The translations under genes and the position numbers were made by a program. A stretch of 64,000 nucleotides of DNA. It comes from Sphagnum compactum. Taxonomy: Eukaryota > Bryophyta > Sphagnopsida > Sphagnales. The notes below the pieces were generated by a model. It was not told the DNA's origin. It did not search any database and saw only the letters and a list, made by a program, of their open reading frames with translations. The stretch is from assembly GCA_965153455.1 (NCBI GenBank), contig OZ234501.1, positions 2,418,001-2,482,000 on the forward strand. The letters run 5' to 3'. How positions within the stretch are numbered: the stretch's first letter is position 1; every line of letters begins with the position of its first letter. Positions 10,304 to 22,332 of this stretch are shown here, in pieces.

Positions 10304-11206
10304 TATTTACACAATCCCATGTAAATATTTTGAGATATGTAAATGTATATGTTATATATTTTTAATGACCATGTCTTCTTGCAAATCCATATTAATTAGT
10401 TATGTGTGTATCCCAAAGCTTAATATTCTTATTTATGTAATATCCCACTTCGATTGACCATTCACAAAAAAAAATCGTGATATTTTGATATTCCCCAAAC
10501 ATTAACATTTTTCACCTATATAGGACCATGCATGGTGGTGCTATTCCATGGAATGATATGAATACACATTTTGTCCCACATCATGACCTGAATAGAACTT
10601 TTATTCCTTATTCTATAAGTTACCATTTTTGGGCCTCAACTTTTACAAGAAAGACTTAGGCATGCACATATTGTGATTCATAGTAACTAATTAAATTAGT
10701 TGTGGTGCATCTGAAATCATAAATATGAGAATAGATTCATTGAATCCAGAGAAAATTCATTGGATCCAGAGAATCATAAACTCTTGAGCAATTCATTGTG
10801 TCCAGAGAAATTTCATGGGATCCAGACAAGAAGATGGATTAAAACAGAATCATCAGACTATTGAGGAAGATATCATCTTTCCAGAGAGTCAGATGCAAGA
10901 CAGGAAGAGGAGGAGGAGGAGGAGGAGAAATTCTTACTCATCTGGCCTCTAGAGATCTCCCCACCTTTCCATGATCAGAGAACAATTCTGTAAGGATTTG
11001 CCAGTAGCTAGCTAGCTGCACACAAGTAATTTTGACACAAGCAATTCTACTTCTTCCCTCCTATGATTGTGCAATCTAGAGAAACAGAAAACACTTTGAT
11101 CAGGACACACACAGACACACACACAGACTCTAGACCCTAAACCCACACACACACACATACACACACACACAAAACACACAGAGGGGTTTTTGGAGAGAGC
11201 CAAACA
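10304..11206. promoter_or_regulatory. Region upstream of the dioxygenase gene
   Basis: The distal part (10304-10650) is AT-rich repeat debris. Near 10735-10830 GAATCCAGAGAA-like words recur about every 30 bp (ATTCATTG[A/G/T][A/G]TCCAGAGAA). A GGA run lies at 10908-10926. A CA microsatellite lies at about 11104-11175, immediately before the start codon and probably in the 5' leader. No TATA box could be chosen with confidence. Confidence 0.4.
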
Positions 11207-13536
11207 ATGGATGTTAATGTGCAGGCTCTCTCTGAAAGGGAAGGTGCAGCTGTGCCTTCCCAATTTATTCGCACAATGCAAGACCAGGCAACATTTGCCC
11301 CGCACGATGATTTCTGTGAGCAGATTCCAGTGATTGATCTAGCAGGCTTGAGTGGTAACCAGCAGGAGAACACCATCACAATGGCTTCCATAGCTAGTGC
11401 CAGTGAGGATTGGGGTTTCTTCCAGGTGAGATTTTGTGTTTTGGGTTTTTGTGGAATTCTTTGCAATTATTTTTTTTCCCTTTCAGAGAGTTTATAGTCC
11501 TTGCTTCAGATTATTCCACATTCTATGTGAAGGGCTTAGGGTTTAGGGTTTGCAAGAGTCTGAGGCGTGTTTTGATTTGCCAAGTGAATTTTTTTCTTGG
11601 TACCAGGTTATCAACCATGGCATCTCCTTGGCATTAGTAGAAAGTGCTCAGAAGCTTGCAAGGGAGTTCTTCAACTTGCCCTTGGAGGAGAAACAGAAAT
11701 ATGCTGAGAATCCAAATGATCTGATCCCACAAGGATATGGTCGTGGTTTCCGCATGCCAGAGAGCACCATTCTAGATTGGCATGATGTTTTTCTCCATTA
11801 CTTCCTCCCTCTCTCCCTCAAGAATATCAGCACATGGCCCCACAAACCTGCTGCATACAGGTACTGTAATCTATCTGACACAAGGATTGGAGATCAAGAA
11901 AAAAATTCAATTCACTTCCAGCATGCATGTATTCCAGTATAATACATGTATGCATAGATTTGTTTGTGAAAAGAGAATTCTAAAGAGATGCCAAATGCTT
12001 CCAGATACATTTAGGGTTTAGGATTGTTTGTGAACCCTCAAGACAGAGGGGGGGGGGGGGGGGGGGGGGGGAGGGTATTATTGAATGTAAAGGAGATTTG
12101 TGTGTGTGTCTGCTTGATTCAGGGAAACAATGGACAAATATGGAAAGGAGGTTCTGAAATTCACAGACAAGATGTTGGTGATATTTTCTCGTCTTCTTGG
12201 TCTGCAGCCAAACTACTTGAAGGAGGAATTTGGAGATCCCATGTTGAACATACGACTGATTTTCTACCCACCATGTCCACAACCCAAACTAGTCCTAGGG
12301 CTAGGTGCACACTCTGACCCGAATATCATGTCAGTGCTGCTTCAGGATGAAATTGGTGGCCTCCAAGTGAAGAAGGGGAACAAGTGGGTGGGAGTTGCTC
12401 CTGTACCAAATGCACTTGTCATCAACATCGGGGATCAGTTGCAGGTATGAAGATACTGCTGCTATGTCTCAAATCAGATGTACTCTGCCAGTTTCAACCA
12501 GAAGTTAGAAGCTGTAACATCAAAGCTTACATGCTTATGCTACTATTGATATCCAGATTTCAGCAAACATCAGGTTTCAACTTCAAACCAGATAGACAGT
12601 CCAACAGCAAAACAAAAAACACACAATTTAGGATACATAGAGGATAAGCGACTGGCAGATGCTTCTCAGTCACCTCAACTGCACAAACAAACAAAGGTTG
12701 TGGTTAGCTCAATTTTGAGCCAAATGCTTCAAGAAGCAGAAAACTGACACCATTAGAGAGGCCTGCAATTGTGATGACAGCTTGTTGAACCAAGTGCTGC
12801 ACAATACTGTACTTGTTTTTGACAGACCTTCATGGGGTTGTTTGTAGCATTCCAGCAGTAGGGATTAATTTATACTCCCCCTTACAAGCTGCAAAGCAGC
12901 ATGCATGAACATCTTAAGAGCAGCTCCAGCAGTCCTCAATATGTGAGCCTGAAAAAATATTTCTCACATCCAAGTTCAGTTATTTACTTTTTTCCAACCC
13001 CACCCATAAAACTAAAATTGGGACTGCAAATAGGTGAGAGACTACTAACAGCAAACCACCTGGAGTAATGATTATAGTTGGCCAATCAGAAATAGGGAGC
13101 AGGAGTCAGATCATATTTATTAGGCTCTGCTGTGCCTTTTACCATTGTGCTCAGCCGAAACAGCATGTTTTGACTTTGCTTCATTCGGTTTTATTTTGCT
13201 GGGCCACATACTGAGTGCCAGTGGAGCTGCTCTGATGGTTTAGACTATGGACTAGATGCTTTTTGCTTTGCATTTGTGCTGAAGGTGGTGAGCAACGGCC
13301 GATTTCAGAGTGTGGAGCACAGAGTGGTGACAAATGCCAGTGCAGCTCGCCTCTCTGTCACCACTTTCTTGCATCCGGATGCTGATGTCATGTTGGGTCC
13401 AGCTCTGGACCTTGTTGATGCATCACATCCACCACTCTATCCAACCACCAAATACTCTGACTACCGTCGAGCTTTCCATAGGAAAGGATTAAACGGCAAG
13501 GTTTTGGTGAAACCAGCAGGGAGATGGATGGATTGA
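11207..13536 (+). CDS. 2-oxoglutarate/Fe(II)-dependent dioxygenase (DOXC class)
   Basis: Four exons join in frame: 11207-11425, 11607-11860, 12123-12444 and 13285-13536. They encode 348 residues, the usual size for this family, and all introns are GT-AG (phases 0, 2, 0). The N-terminal DIOX_N region (about 38-150) includes PVIDLAG and VINHGI. The C-terminal jelly-roll has FYPPCPQP, the iron ligands H221, D223 and H277 (AHSDPN, SVEHRVV) and the 2-oxoglutarate-binding R287-x-S289 (RLSV). Such cytosolic enzymes hydroxylate or desaturate hormones, flavonoids or other specialised metabolites using 2-oxoglutarate and O2. The motifs resemble the anthocyanidin-synthase, DMR6 and jasmonate-oxidase branches, but the substrate cannot be assigned. 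Intron 2 contains a G24 run and intron 3 a TIR element. No lesions are seen, so it should be active. Confidence 0.93.
12048..12071. repeat. Poly-G tract (G24) in intron 2
   Basis: An uninterrupted run of 24 G, just upstream of the intron 2 acceptor region. It is one of several long G or C runs in this window and could form G-quadruplex structure in the pre-mRNA. Confidence 0.9.
12917..13233. mobile_element. TIR (MITE-like) element in dioxygenase intron 3
   Basis: This 317-bp non-coding segment has imperfect terminal inverted repeats of about 22 bp. It starts AGAGCAGCTCCAGCAG and ends so that its reverse complement starts AGAGCAGCTCCACTGG. A related, 3'-incomplete copy lies at 53647-53870, sharing TTTCTCACATCCAAGTT, CACCCATAAAACTAAAA and GGGACTGCAAA. 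I could not find a convincing target duplication, so the superfamily (hAT, Mutator or Harbinger-like) is open. It makes up over a third of the 840-bp intron. Confidence 0.75.
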
Positions 13537-14909
13537 CAATTGCTCCTTAAAAGGTATGACAACCCTGCTCCTACAAAATTAAAGCAACCAGTATGAAACT
13601 TTAGGATGCCAATGAAACTCAGACTCCATGATCTATCTATGAAGCAAGGTAGTTTGTTTGTTTGTTTTGTTTTGTTTTGTTTTGTATTGTACTTATGAGA
13701 TCCACCAAACTGGGATGCTTCAGATCGCGTTCTCGGTCTCTTTGGAAAGCTCTCGAGGAGGAGGGGTGAATTGGCTTGGTTCCATGGAGTTTGGACTTGC
13801 GGTGTACAAGTTCTTGAATATTGAATAATTTCTTCACTGAAAATTATATATATATATAACATTGTGATCAGTATAATGGTGTGCAAATAGTAACTTGGGA
13901 TGAACCACACAAGCTTTAAAAATTAGCATGAAACTGAGTTTGAGTTCTTGTAAATATGCACACAGATACCAAATATTCTCTCGAAAGGGTTAGTAAAGAA
14001 ATCTGATTGGCTTTGATTGGCAGTGGCTGGGTCACAAATGACTGGTCCATGTGGTAACCATTTAATTGCTCCTCACTTTACAATGTCCAAGATTTTATGT
14101 TCATGGGAAGTGATAAGGGAAATAACTCAAGATATTATCATGTTGGATGTGGTTGACACACGATACCAGGATTTTTATTTTTCTTCAATTTTTTGATGTG
14201 CCATATTGGTGATCATCCACAAGAGCAATCAGCCAAATCTTGAAGAGGAATGTGGGTGGATCTGGTCTTAAATTCTAATGGCGAATATGAGTCACTTATC
14301 AAGGGTAAGGCCTCTACTTGTTGGAAGGAGATTTCACATTTGACAAGCAGCACCTTTCCGAGCAACTGGGTCACAATCAGCATGAACTCAGCATTAAGAG
14401 ATACAATCTACAGGAAGTAGCCATACTTAATTGTATGCAATTGTGCAAACAAAATGGCTTCTGGAGCATGAAATTTTGCTGCTCATGTAATCTTCCTTTA
14501 TCCCCCTTCTGAAAGTAAGTAGTACTTCCCACGTTGCAGCAGGTGGAGAACTAAAATGTGCATGAAAAGAAGAAGAAGAAGAAACCCTACATTAATATCT
14601 TCCTAATCATCACCCCTTTTCTACCAATATAGGATTATGGTGGTGTTATTTCCAGGAAATATCTTGATAAAATAGATTTACATGATTTTACACTTACATG
14701 TCTCATGTTCTACATTTAGACTTACATGAACAAAGATGAATATTAGATACTTACACTCACCCAGAGTGGAAATAAATATCATTACAAGTCCTAAACCATT
14801 TACATGCCCAACATTGGTTAGAACCTGCGGAGGTTTAAGTTCTAAAAGGAGTTTGGTCCTGGCTTTGATGGTGTCCGATGCAAATCTTTGAAATAAATTA
14901 CCCTTCTTT
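13537..14909. other. Spacer downstream of the dioxygenase gene
   Basis: The 3' UTR of the dioxygenase is expected in the first few hundred bases. A TTTTG run lies at about 13648-13690. The segment 14596-14800 contains TACCAATATAGGATTATGG and TTACACTTACATG words that also appear, diverged, near 10020-10550, so it is probably old repeat DNA. No gene is supported. Confidence 0.45.
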
Positions 14910-15065
14910 CACCTACCAACACACCCTTCATAGTCAGATTAAATGCAATCACCAAATCTTCTTTGCTTGCCCACACACACCTCGCACAGTTGCATTAACT
15001 ACAATCCTAGCAATCTTCTTTGCTTGCAAGCACACCCTGCACAGTCACATTAAATGCAATCAAAA
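14910..15065. repeat. Short tandem repeat, about 60-66 bp units
   Basis: CACACCCTTCATAGTCAGATT..AATGCAATCA, CTCGCACAGTTGCATT and CACACCCTGCACAGTCACATT are successive diverged units separated by AATCTTCTTTGCTTGC. About two and a half copies. Confidence 0.7.
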
Positions 15066-15072
15066 CGATCTC

Positions 15073-15252
15073 ATAATGAGTTTCCTTATTTGAACATGTC
15101 TTTTTAAAACTTTATGGATAACAACAAAAGAGGGGATAACACAATCAACAAGGTACAGAATATAATGAGTTTGCTTATTTGAACATGTCTTTTTAAAACT
15201 TTATGGATAACAACAAAAGAGGGGATAACACAATCAACAAGGTACAGAATAT
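15073..15252. repeat. 89-bp tandem duplication, nearly identical
   Basis: Two adjacent copies start ATAATGAGTTTCCTTATTTG and ATAATGAGTTTGCTTATTTG, exactly 89 bp apart. I see only one base difference, so the duplication is recent. Confidence 0.92.
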
Positions 15253-17004
15253 AGACCGGAACAGGTAAGGTATTACCTTCGGGAAAACTCTAATATTGCA
15301 TCCAATTGTACCCTGACAGCTCAACTTCAACTATGCTAGGAACTGTGTCATTGAACAAAGGCAGATGTCATCAAAGATGGGTTAGCAAGTCACAAAATTC
15401 GGCAGTCCTCATAAGTGAGTTCCGAAGAGATTTTGTATTCCACTTGTGCTGAGATATCTCATTCATTCACCATTCTAGCATTTTAATTTGCATGGGCAGG
15501 AGACACAATTTTAAAGTGGCAAACCTTGCCTCAATTGGAATCCAATTGCTGTTTTGTACAACCTTTGACCAAAAAAAACAAAAAACCAGGGGCAATCAAT
15601 GGTGATGTTTCTCTGATATTCACATAAATGTATCAACTATACACTACAAACCTGCAACAACTAAACCTCTGCAAACCTGCAAGGCACAACCATCAAGGAA
15701 GAACAAAAATATCCATCATGAGTCTGCCTAACAACATTGCTGAGAAAAGAATTGGATTCCTCCCTCTCTCGTCACCCTAAGTTCCTCTGTTTCAATTCAC
15801 ATTAGATTATGTTGTGCCCATGAGAATCCAAATTCTTGTTCGCAATCTCCCACACTGTCTCAATGACCATGCTCTGCAAGTGAACCAACCACAAGAATTT
15901 TAGCATCCTGTATTGGGAAATTACCCTGCAAAGCTTAATTCAAACAACAAAACTGCATGAAACATATGCCAAAGAGTGCAACCATGTTCTAGTTTGTCAA
16001 TATGTGCAAATGTGCACATAGTTTAACCTGGACTGTTCTGCAAGCACAGGTTTGATGCCAAAGAAAGAGGAGATACCTTAGAATTGGGTCAAAGTCAAAA
16101 AGTCACCCCTGAAGCATCTGGCAGGATGTCCAAAAACTAGCTACTGATCCAAGAACTGTCCTCAATTCTGGAGTGTACTTCCATGAGATATTTCACATAT
16201 CTGCAGAGAAAGCAGAGGGTTCAAAACTGTTAGAACATGAGTAAAACATTCCTCCTAGCAAGTGATTAGGTTCTCGCAGAAGGAACTACAACTCTGGATT
16301 TACCAGTGTTATTTCTATCTATCCCTGTTATATGTCCCAAAGTTAACACAGCTATGTAAAACCTTGTCTTCAAACTCTGACATCAGTGCGATACTGCAAC
16401 CATATCTGTGATATTGCAGAGAGAACTGCATGATAACCCTTTCAAAGTAACCATTATGAAAATTCCTGTGAAACCAAGATTAAAACAGCAAGGATGTGCA
16501 TGATCATTCACAAAGTAGCAGACCATCACCTTCAGCATGAATGGCAGGGACTAGCTGCCATGTCTCTCCACTGAGTTCCACCAGCTCCTGATTGTGGTGT
16601 AGATAAGTATATAAAAAATCTGCTCAAAACAGGTGATACTGCGACCTTGTGTTTCATAAAATAACATATTTCCATGATCTGGATCCTGGATCAACTAGTC
16701 CCCCCCTCCAAACAGACATATGCATGGTACTGCAACCAAGTGCAGCATAAACAGCAACCCTTTCCAACTCTGAATCTTTTACTCACTCACCATCTCCAAG
16801 ACAGAGAGGATCTTGAGAAGAGCCACAAGGATGGAAGCCTGTTAAGCTCACATAACACTTGCGACACCACTATTGGCTCCACTTGCAAGGTACGGTGGCA
16901 ATTGTTGCCCATAGCTCCTCTGCCCTGAAGAACCCCTGTTGCTACACCTACTTGGTAAAGTTTAGGATTAGGGTTTAGCAACTAAACTTAGTCGGTGGAA
17001 TTCA
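15253..17004. other. Region downstream of CAMTA
   Basis: This is moderately AT-rich, unique-looking sequence that probably includes the CAMTA 3' UTR (transcribed towards lower coordinates). No long poly-T run is present on the + strand just below 17005, so I see no trace of a genomically inserted poly(A) tail. No other gene is supported. Confidence 0.45.
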
Positions 17005-20000
17005 TCAAATTATCATAGAATCTGAAAAGCTCAGTGGACTTTGCGACCGCAGACTTCGTCCTTGGTGCTGTGATTGCTGAAAACTAATCAACTGGTCTTG
17101 TGTAAAATCCTGGGGAGTTGATGGCCGAGAAAATTGCCCTTGCTGCTGGGATCCATCTCGCAAACGAAGATACTGGGCCCGAGCTTGACGAGAACGCACC
17201 ATAGACTGCACACGTGTCACTGCCTTTTCCAGTGCTGCTTCATTCTTCTTTCTTCCATCCTTGAGAAGTTCTTCATCATCATCTTCTTTATCAGGGACAG
17301 AGAGCTCCCCACTTTTGAAACCCCTGAGCCCAGCACCTTTCCGGCGCCATCGCAGTACGGCCTTCTCCAAAATACCCACAGACCAGAGAAGCTTCTTGAG
17401 GCGTTTCCGAACCATGTTACCTCTGACTTGTGCCTGCAGCTTCACAACACGCTGTCGGAGATCAAGGAAGGTCCTCCTCTGTTTCCAGCCCCGGTACTTT
17501 TGCTGGATGCGTGTGGCAGCCAATTGCTGCTTCTTTTCATGGTGCCCACGAAAAGCATTCTGATATTTCTGAGCAGTACGAGCTGCCATCAAACCTCGTA
17601 ACTGGCGTGGGGTCATGCCAAACTCATCTGCTTCAATGGATGCAAGAGAGTCTTCCTCTTGCTTCTGGAATGAATGTCGCTGAAATGCTGCATTGATCAG
17701 AGCTGCTGCTTGTGCTGCATTTCGGACGGCCTGGAGTGATTCCACAACAGACAACTCATCCTCCCCTCCATTCATGCTTCTTCTAATGCTTTCTCGCCGG
17801 GACAATTTGGCCACTGCCTTCTCACCAGCAATACGGGACATAGCAATGTCCATAGGGCTCTCAGAAATTGTCATTGATGAAAGTCGTCCTATCAAATTGG
17901 CCTCTGCAAGAAACCCTGCAATGCCACCATGCCCATTGGCTGCTGCTAAATCTGCCGGAGTTTGCCCTGCTGGGAATGCACGGGTGGGATCTGTCACAGT
18001 TCCTGGATCTGCACGAGCTTTCAGAAGAGCTATTACAACTTCTTCTCTGCTATATGATGCAGCCCAGTGAAGTGCAGTCCAACCATGCACATCACGGAAG
18101 TTGATCGGGATGCCTGCTGCAACCAGGGGTGCAACTGCCCAGTCATAGCCAAGTGCAGCAGCCATATGGAAAACACCCTGCCCTTGCTCATCCAGGATTG
18201 AAGGACCTTTCCCATCTTCCTGGACTTTACTCAGCAACCACTTCTGCATATGTTTCTTCAACAGCATCTGCAGCAGCTGTTCCTGAAAGTTGAAGGCCTG
18301 CAAATCCCCAGAACTCTTTGCAAGATGCTCCAAGTATGACCACTCATCATCACTGTACACTGAATTAAGAATTTCTGCGGTGCCTGGCAAAGCTTCCATG
18401 CCAGAATCTTGAGTGCTGGACTCTGCCAAAAGCATGCGCGCAAGCCGGACCTTCAACATCATCTCTTCATCTGTTTGGAGTCCAGATTTTGTAGCAGCCA
18501 AGCCTACAGCTGTGCTTGCAGCACTGCAGTACTCAAATTCCCGAATTTCACTGTGAGCTTGCCGGTCACCACAAGTGACATAAAAAGGAACTCTTCCCAG
18601 TGCATGGGGAGGAGCCTTACATCTTAAGACTCCTGGCCCTATCACTTCTGCAGGAACCTCGAGTTCACCAAACATGCAGCACCATTTGTAGTCTTCAGAT
18701 GAGGACTTGTACTCACGCAGGAACATGCCTGTGATGATAACCTTTGCATCTCCTCCTGGGTACGCCCACTCTGGTGAGAAATCAACTATACTGTAGCGCT
18801 GATCCTGTGAGACAGGAGTACTGAGCCCTGTTTCAACCTGCATCTGCTGTGAAAAGCTGTACATGTCATAAACCCCTTGATCCTCAAGAGGCCCCATTCC
18901 TGACCAGCCAGACTGTGATGGCCCAGATGGAAGGAAATTCTGTCCATCCCGACCAAGCTCATTGATCATCCACCGCCCAAAGCTATCAAACTTTGTGAGG
19001 TTACCAAGCTCTGAGTTTTTGAAACTCTCTAGTTTTGAGAATGCAACCTCTGCAGCCTTGGCGTCCCACAGGGCATCTGCGTTTTGTGGGTCAGAACGTG
19101 TACTACCACCAGCAAATCGACGCTGCTGAGCCTCTGCTGCAGCTCTGAGAGCTTTCTCTTCTGTCACAGCCCTCAAACTAGCTTCAAGTGGTGTTTGAGG
19201 TTCCCTGCCTAGACCTCGAGGAGACAATGCCTCCAAGATGCCCTTTGGAGAAGGTATCAGAGACCCAAATGTCAAATCTTGACCATTGGCAGCAACTTCC
19301 AGCCCCCCTCTGTCACCTTCCACCGAACTGCTATTTGCCATTATTGACTCGACAATATTCCTCTGAGTTGATGGTGTGATGCATTGCTCCAGCATGTCCC
19401 ATGCCGAGCCATTCATACTCTCCTGCTTCACATAAACTGCTTCTCTGACCATCATCCCTGAAGCAGCAGTGTTCTGGTTGATGTTCTTTGAGGCAGCGTG
19501 ATTTCTCTGACTGTTCTCCAGGAGCTCAGACCACCCTGTAATATCAAAAGTAGTACTACTCGGTTGAATGCGTGGCAGCAGCTCTCCTCCCAGAAATGGA
19601 TCAGGGTTGTTGCTGTTGTTCAGCAGGTCAGGCAAGCCCCCAGTGCTCTCATGCTGTTGGCTCCTGCCTAAGTAGTCCATGCGAAGAAGTGATGGCTGCT
19701 GTTGCTGTCCGTTCAGCTGTGAAAAGAAACTTGTGGAGGATGGTGCAACTCCAGAAGAAGAAGAAGAAGAAGAAGAAGAAGAATTCAACAGCTTTTCAAT
19801 GCCAACGAGACCTGCTGAAAAAGCTGGAGAAGCGGAGCTGTTCAAATGAGGAGGAGGAGGAGCACCCCATGAGTGAAAAACCTTAGTATCCAACCCTAAT
19901 GGCAGGCCAGAAGGTGGTGACGGTGGTGGTGGTGGTGGAGGAGCGATTTGCTCAAGCAATGAAGAAGGTTGTTGTTGTTGGATGGGAGTTGCAAGGCCAA

Positions 20001-20149
20001 AATCTAACGAAGATGAGGAAGAAGAATCCTCAACCTCATCAGACTCCACCACATCCCCATCTTCGTGCTCCTGCTCAGAGGGGCCGACTCCGGAGACATC
20101 GGGAGAACCAGCAACAGTGACAGAGGAGGGCGAGGGAGAAGAAGAAGAG

Positions 20150-20185
<36 letters not shown>

Positions 20186-20676
20186 TCCGCTGCCATGGTT
20201 GAAAACCTGCTGGATTCCGTGACTTCTCTGTAATGGACAAGCACGATATGCTCCAGTGCAGGATCAAGCATCCAGTAACATCGCCTCTGGAAACACGAAT
20301 TGTCCTCACCATGTGCATAGTAGCAGTGCAACACATCAACGCTACCTGTTTTCAAGCGCTCGTGCGCCTCTCGAACCGTCTTGCCATCCTTCTTCTTGCG
20401 CCAATTGTGTCCGTCTTTCCTGAAGTAGCGCAGCGTTTTCCTGTCGAAAAGGAACATGGAGCCACTGCACGGCTTCACTGGCGGCACTGGATTCAGCTTG
20501 AACCCGTACTTGTCGTAGTTGCTCAGAATCTCGCACACCTCCAGCGGCCGCAGCCATCTGCTCTGCGCTTCTGCAAGGATCTGCCGAATATCCACTTCCG
20601 CCTGCTGCTGCTGCTGATGATGTGCCGCAGCTGTTACGACCCGAAGCCGTGCCCTGTTCTCCGAGACTCCTTCCAT
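17005..20676 (-). CDS. CAMTA: Calmodulin-binding transcription activator, single exon
   Basis: An uninterrupted frame encodes 1223 residues with all CAMTA domains in the usual order. The CG-1 DNA-binding domain spans about 28-152 (RWLRPLEVCEIL, LFDRKTLRYFRKDGHNW, basic NWRKKKDGK). A low-complexity region (160-620) carries T, S, P and Q runs. The TIG/IPT fold is at about 627-717 (FSPEWAYPGGDAKVIITG), ankyrin repeats at about 829-930 (GWTALHWAASYSREEVV), IQ motifs near 1054-1098 (AATRIQQKYRGW, LQAQVRGNMVRKR), the calmodulin-binding segment at about 1100-1120 (ILEKAVLRWRRKG) and another IQ-like stretch near 1150-1170. CAMTAs bind CGCG-type promoter elements in the nucleus and couple Ca2+/calmodulin signals to cold, defence and stress transcription. 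Flowering-plant CAMTA genes are split by about a dozen introns; this one has none. It is not truncated and shows no lesions. Which CAMTA paralogue it is cannot be told. Confidence 0.96.
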
Positions 20677-21140
20677 AATATACCCCCGCCGCCGCTGCCG
20701 CGGCGTCCTCCGTCCGTCTCTCTCACAAAACTCGTCTTCTCTCCCTCAAAAAAACTCTTCTGCTCTCTCTATCTCTCTCTCTAACAAAACTCTTCTTCTC
20801 GCTCTCACACAACAACAGGACGACGCTGATGATCACACTAGTAGTTCTCTTCTTCTTCCTTCCACGTTAGCACAAGAGACGAGAACTCGACCAGCTTTAC
20901 GGCAGCTGCTGCTGCTACTAAAACACTTGCGGCGGCAGATGAACAAAGCGAGGAGCGAGAGAAGAAGACAGGAATAGAACAACCACCACCAGGTGCTTCA
21001 TTACTGACTTCAACACAACAGCAATGACAACAACAAACATGTGAAATGCAGTAATAAGATTTTAGAGAGGTGAGCAAAAGCAGAGCAATACAAGTCTTTG
21101 AAACAGGAAAGAGCACACAAAACCAACAAACTCTCGTTCT

Positions 21141-21182
<42 letters not shown>

Positions 21183-21540
21183 TCTCTCTCTCTCTCCAAG
21201 GCGGGCCAAGAGCGTGCGAGCGAGCACGCAACGCAGGACTGCGAGACGAAGGATCGAAAGCGGGACGCACAGACAGCGAGTAAGCGAGCGCGCGCGCGCG
21301 AGGGTCCCACAGAAAAACCAAATTTACATCGTCAATTTGGGCAATTTCATCCTCAATCCGCTTGGCTTTGGATGGGTTTTGTGTGCGGCTCGCAGGATTC
21401 ATTCATTGGTGAAATATCCAAACACCACATAGTAGTTATTACGTTACCCCCCCCCTCCCCCCCCCCCCAAACATCCGCCACTCCCACTGGCCTTTTCTTT
21501 GCTGGCTATATATATATAGAGAGAGAGAGAGAGAGATAGC
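20677..21540 (-). promoter_or_regulatory. CAMTA 5' leader and promoter, GA-rich and CpG-rich
   Basis: On the CAMTA sense strand this holds several GA tracts: a purine-rich block near 20716-20800, a long GA run at 21143-21197, and another at 21515-21536 adjoining a TATATATATA stretch (about 21506-21516). A GC alternating run is at about 21285-21301 and a C-rich tract at 21447-21468. GA repeats in plant leaders are known binding sites for BBR/BPC factors. The TATA-like stretch is a possible core promoter, which would give a leader of about 800 bases or a 5' UTR intron. This is an inference. Confidence 0.45.
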
Positions 21541-21850
21541 CGAAAAGCGAAATTAAAAATCAAATGTGCTAAAATGAAGTGCTTTTGGGATTTTCAATAG
21601 CCAGAATTAGATCAAATTTTTAAAAGAAATTTCAGATTTCTGTTCTGCTTCTCTAAGTAGGTAAGTAGTCCAAAAACACAAAAAAGGATGATGTTTTACA
21701 ATTTCTTATTTTCATATTTTTAGCTTGTAGCCAAATTTTGCTAAATCTTTTCCAATGGATGATCGCCACTTTGGCTACATCACAAAATCGACCAAAAAAA
21801 AAAGAGTTGCCCCCCGCCCCCCCCCCCCCCCTCCCTTCCCAAAGTGCCAA
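21541..21850 (-). repeat. R1 dispersed repeat copy
   Basis: Reverse-orientation R1 sequence: TTCATATTTTTAGCTTGTAG, GCCAAATTTTGCTAAATC, GATGATCGCCACTTTGGC and TACATCACAAAATCG, followed by an A-run and a C-rich tract (21810-21837). It borders the CAMTA promoter region. Confidence 0.65.
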
Positions 21851-22332
21851 CTTGATAATTTTTTAATGTTACGTCATTGGCTAGCATCCGAAAAAAAGAT
21901 TAAAAAAAAACCAGTTATTAAAATGCTACCATAATAAAATCAGAATAAAAATATGGCGAGACATTTACCCACAATTTTTTAATTAAAAAATAATAATTTG
22001 GCGATTCTATTTCAATAATGGGAAATATTGCCACAGGATATTTGTTTTGTTTTGTTTTTGTTTTTTTTTTTTTGGGTTTTTTTAAATTTGTCTTTCTAAT
22101 CCATGAGAGAGAGAGAGAAAAGGAGAAAGAAAGAGAAAGAGAGGGGAAAGTTCGGGGTTCCAATTTTAAAGCCTTAGTTCAAAGGTCTAGGGTAACACCT
22201 ACATGGGTCCCGTACCTACACTAGTTAGGTACCTAGTTAAGCCGGAGCCCGGAGGTGGTAACTAGGGCCGGGGGATGGGGGGGGGGATAAAGCCCAAGGC
22301 CTTAAACCGTGAACCCAATTAATTTCTCCTTT
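21851..22332. other. AT-rich spacer with simple repeats
   Basis: Contains TTTTG and poly-T runs (about 22040-22085) and a GA-rich tract (22104-22150). A small hairpin GTACCTA...TAGGTAC lies at 22212-22232, and a G-rich stretch follows near 22260-22290. No gene. Confidence 0.5.

Noticed and set aside
16674-16981. Short frames downstream of CAMTA on both strands
   Set aside because: No domains; probably the CAMTA 3' UTR.
17134-21432. Plus- and minus-strand frames overlapping CAMTA and its leader
   Set aside because: Shadows of the CAMTA coding sequence and of GA/CT repeats.
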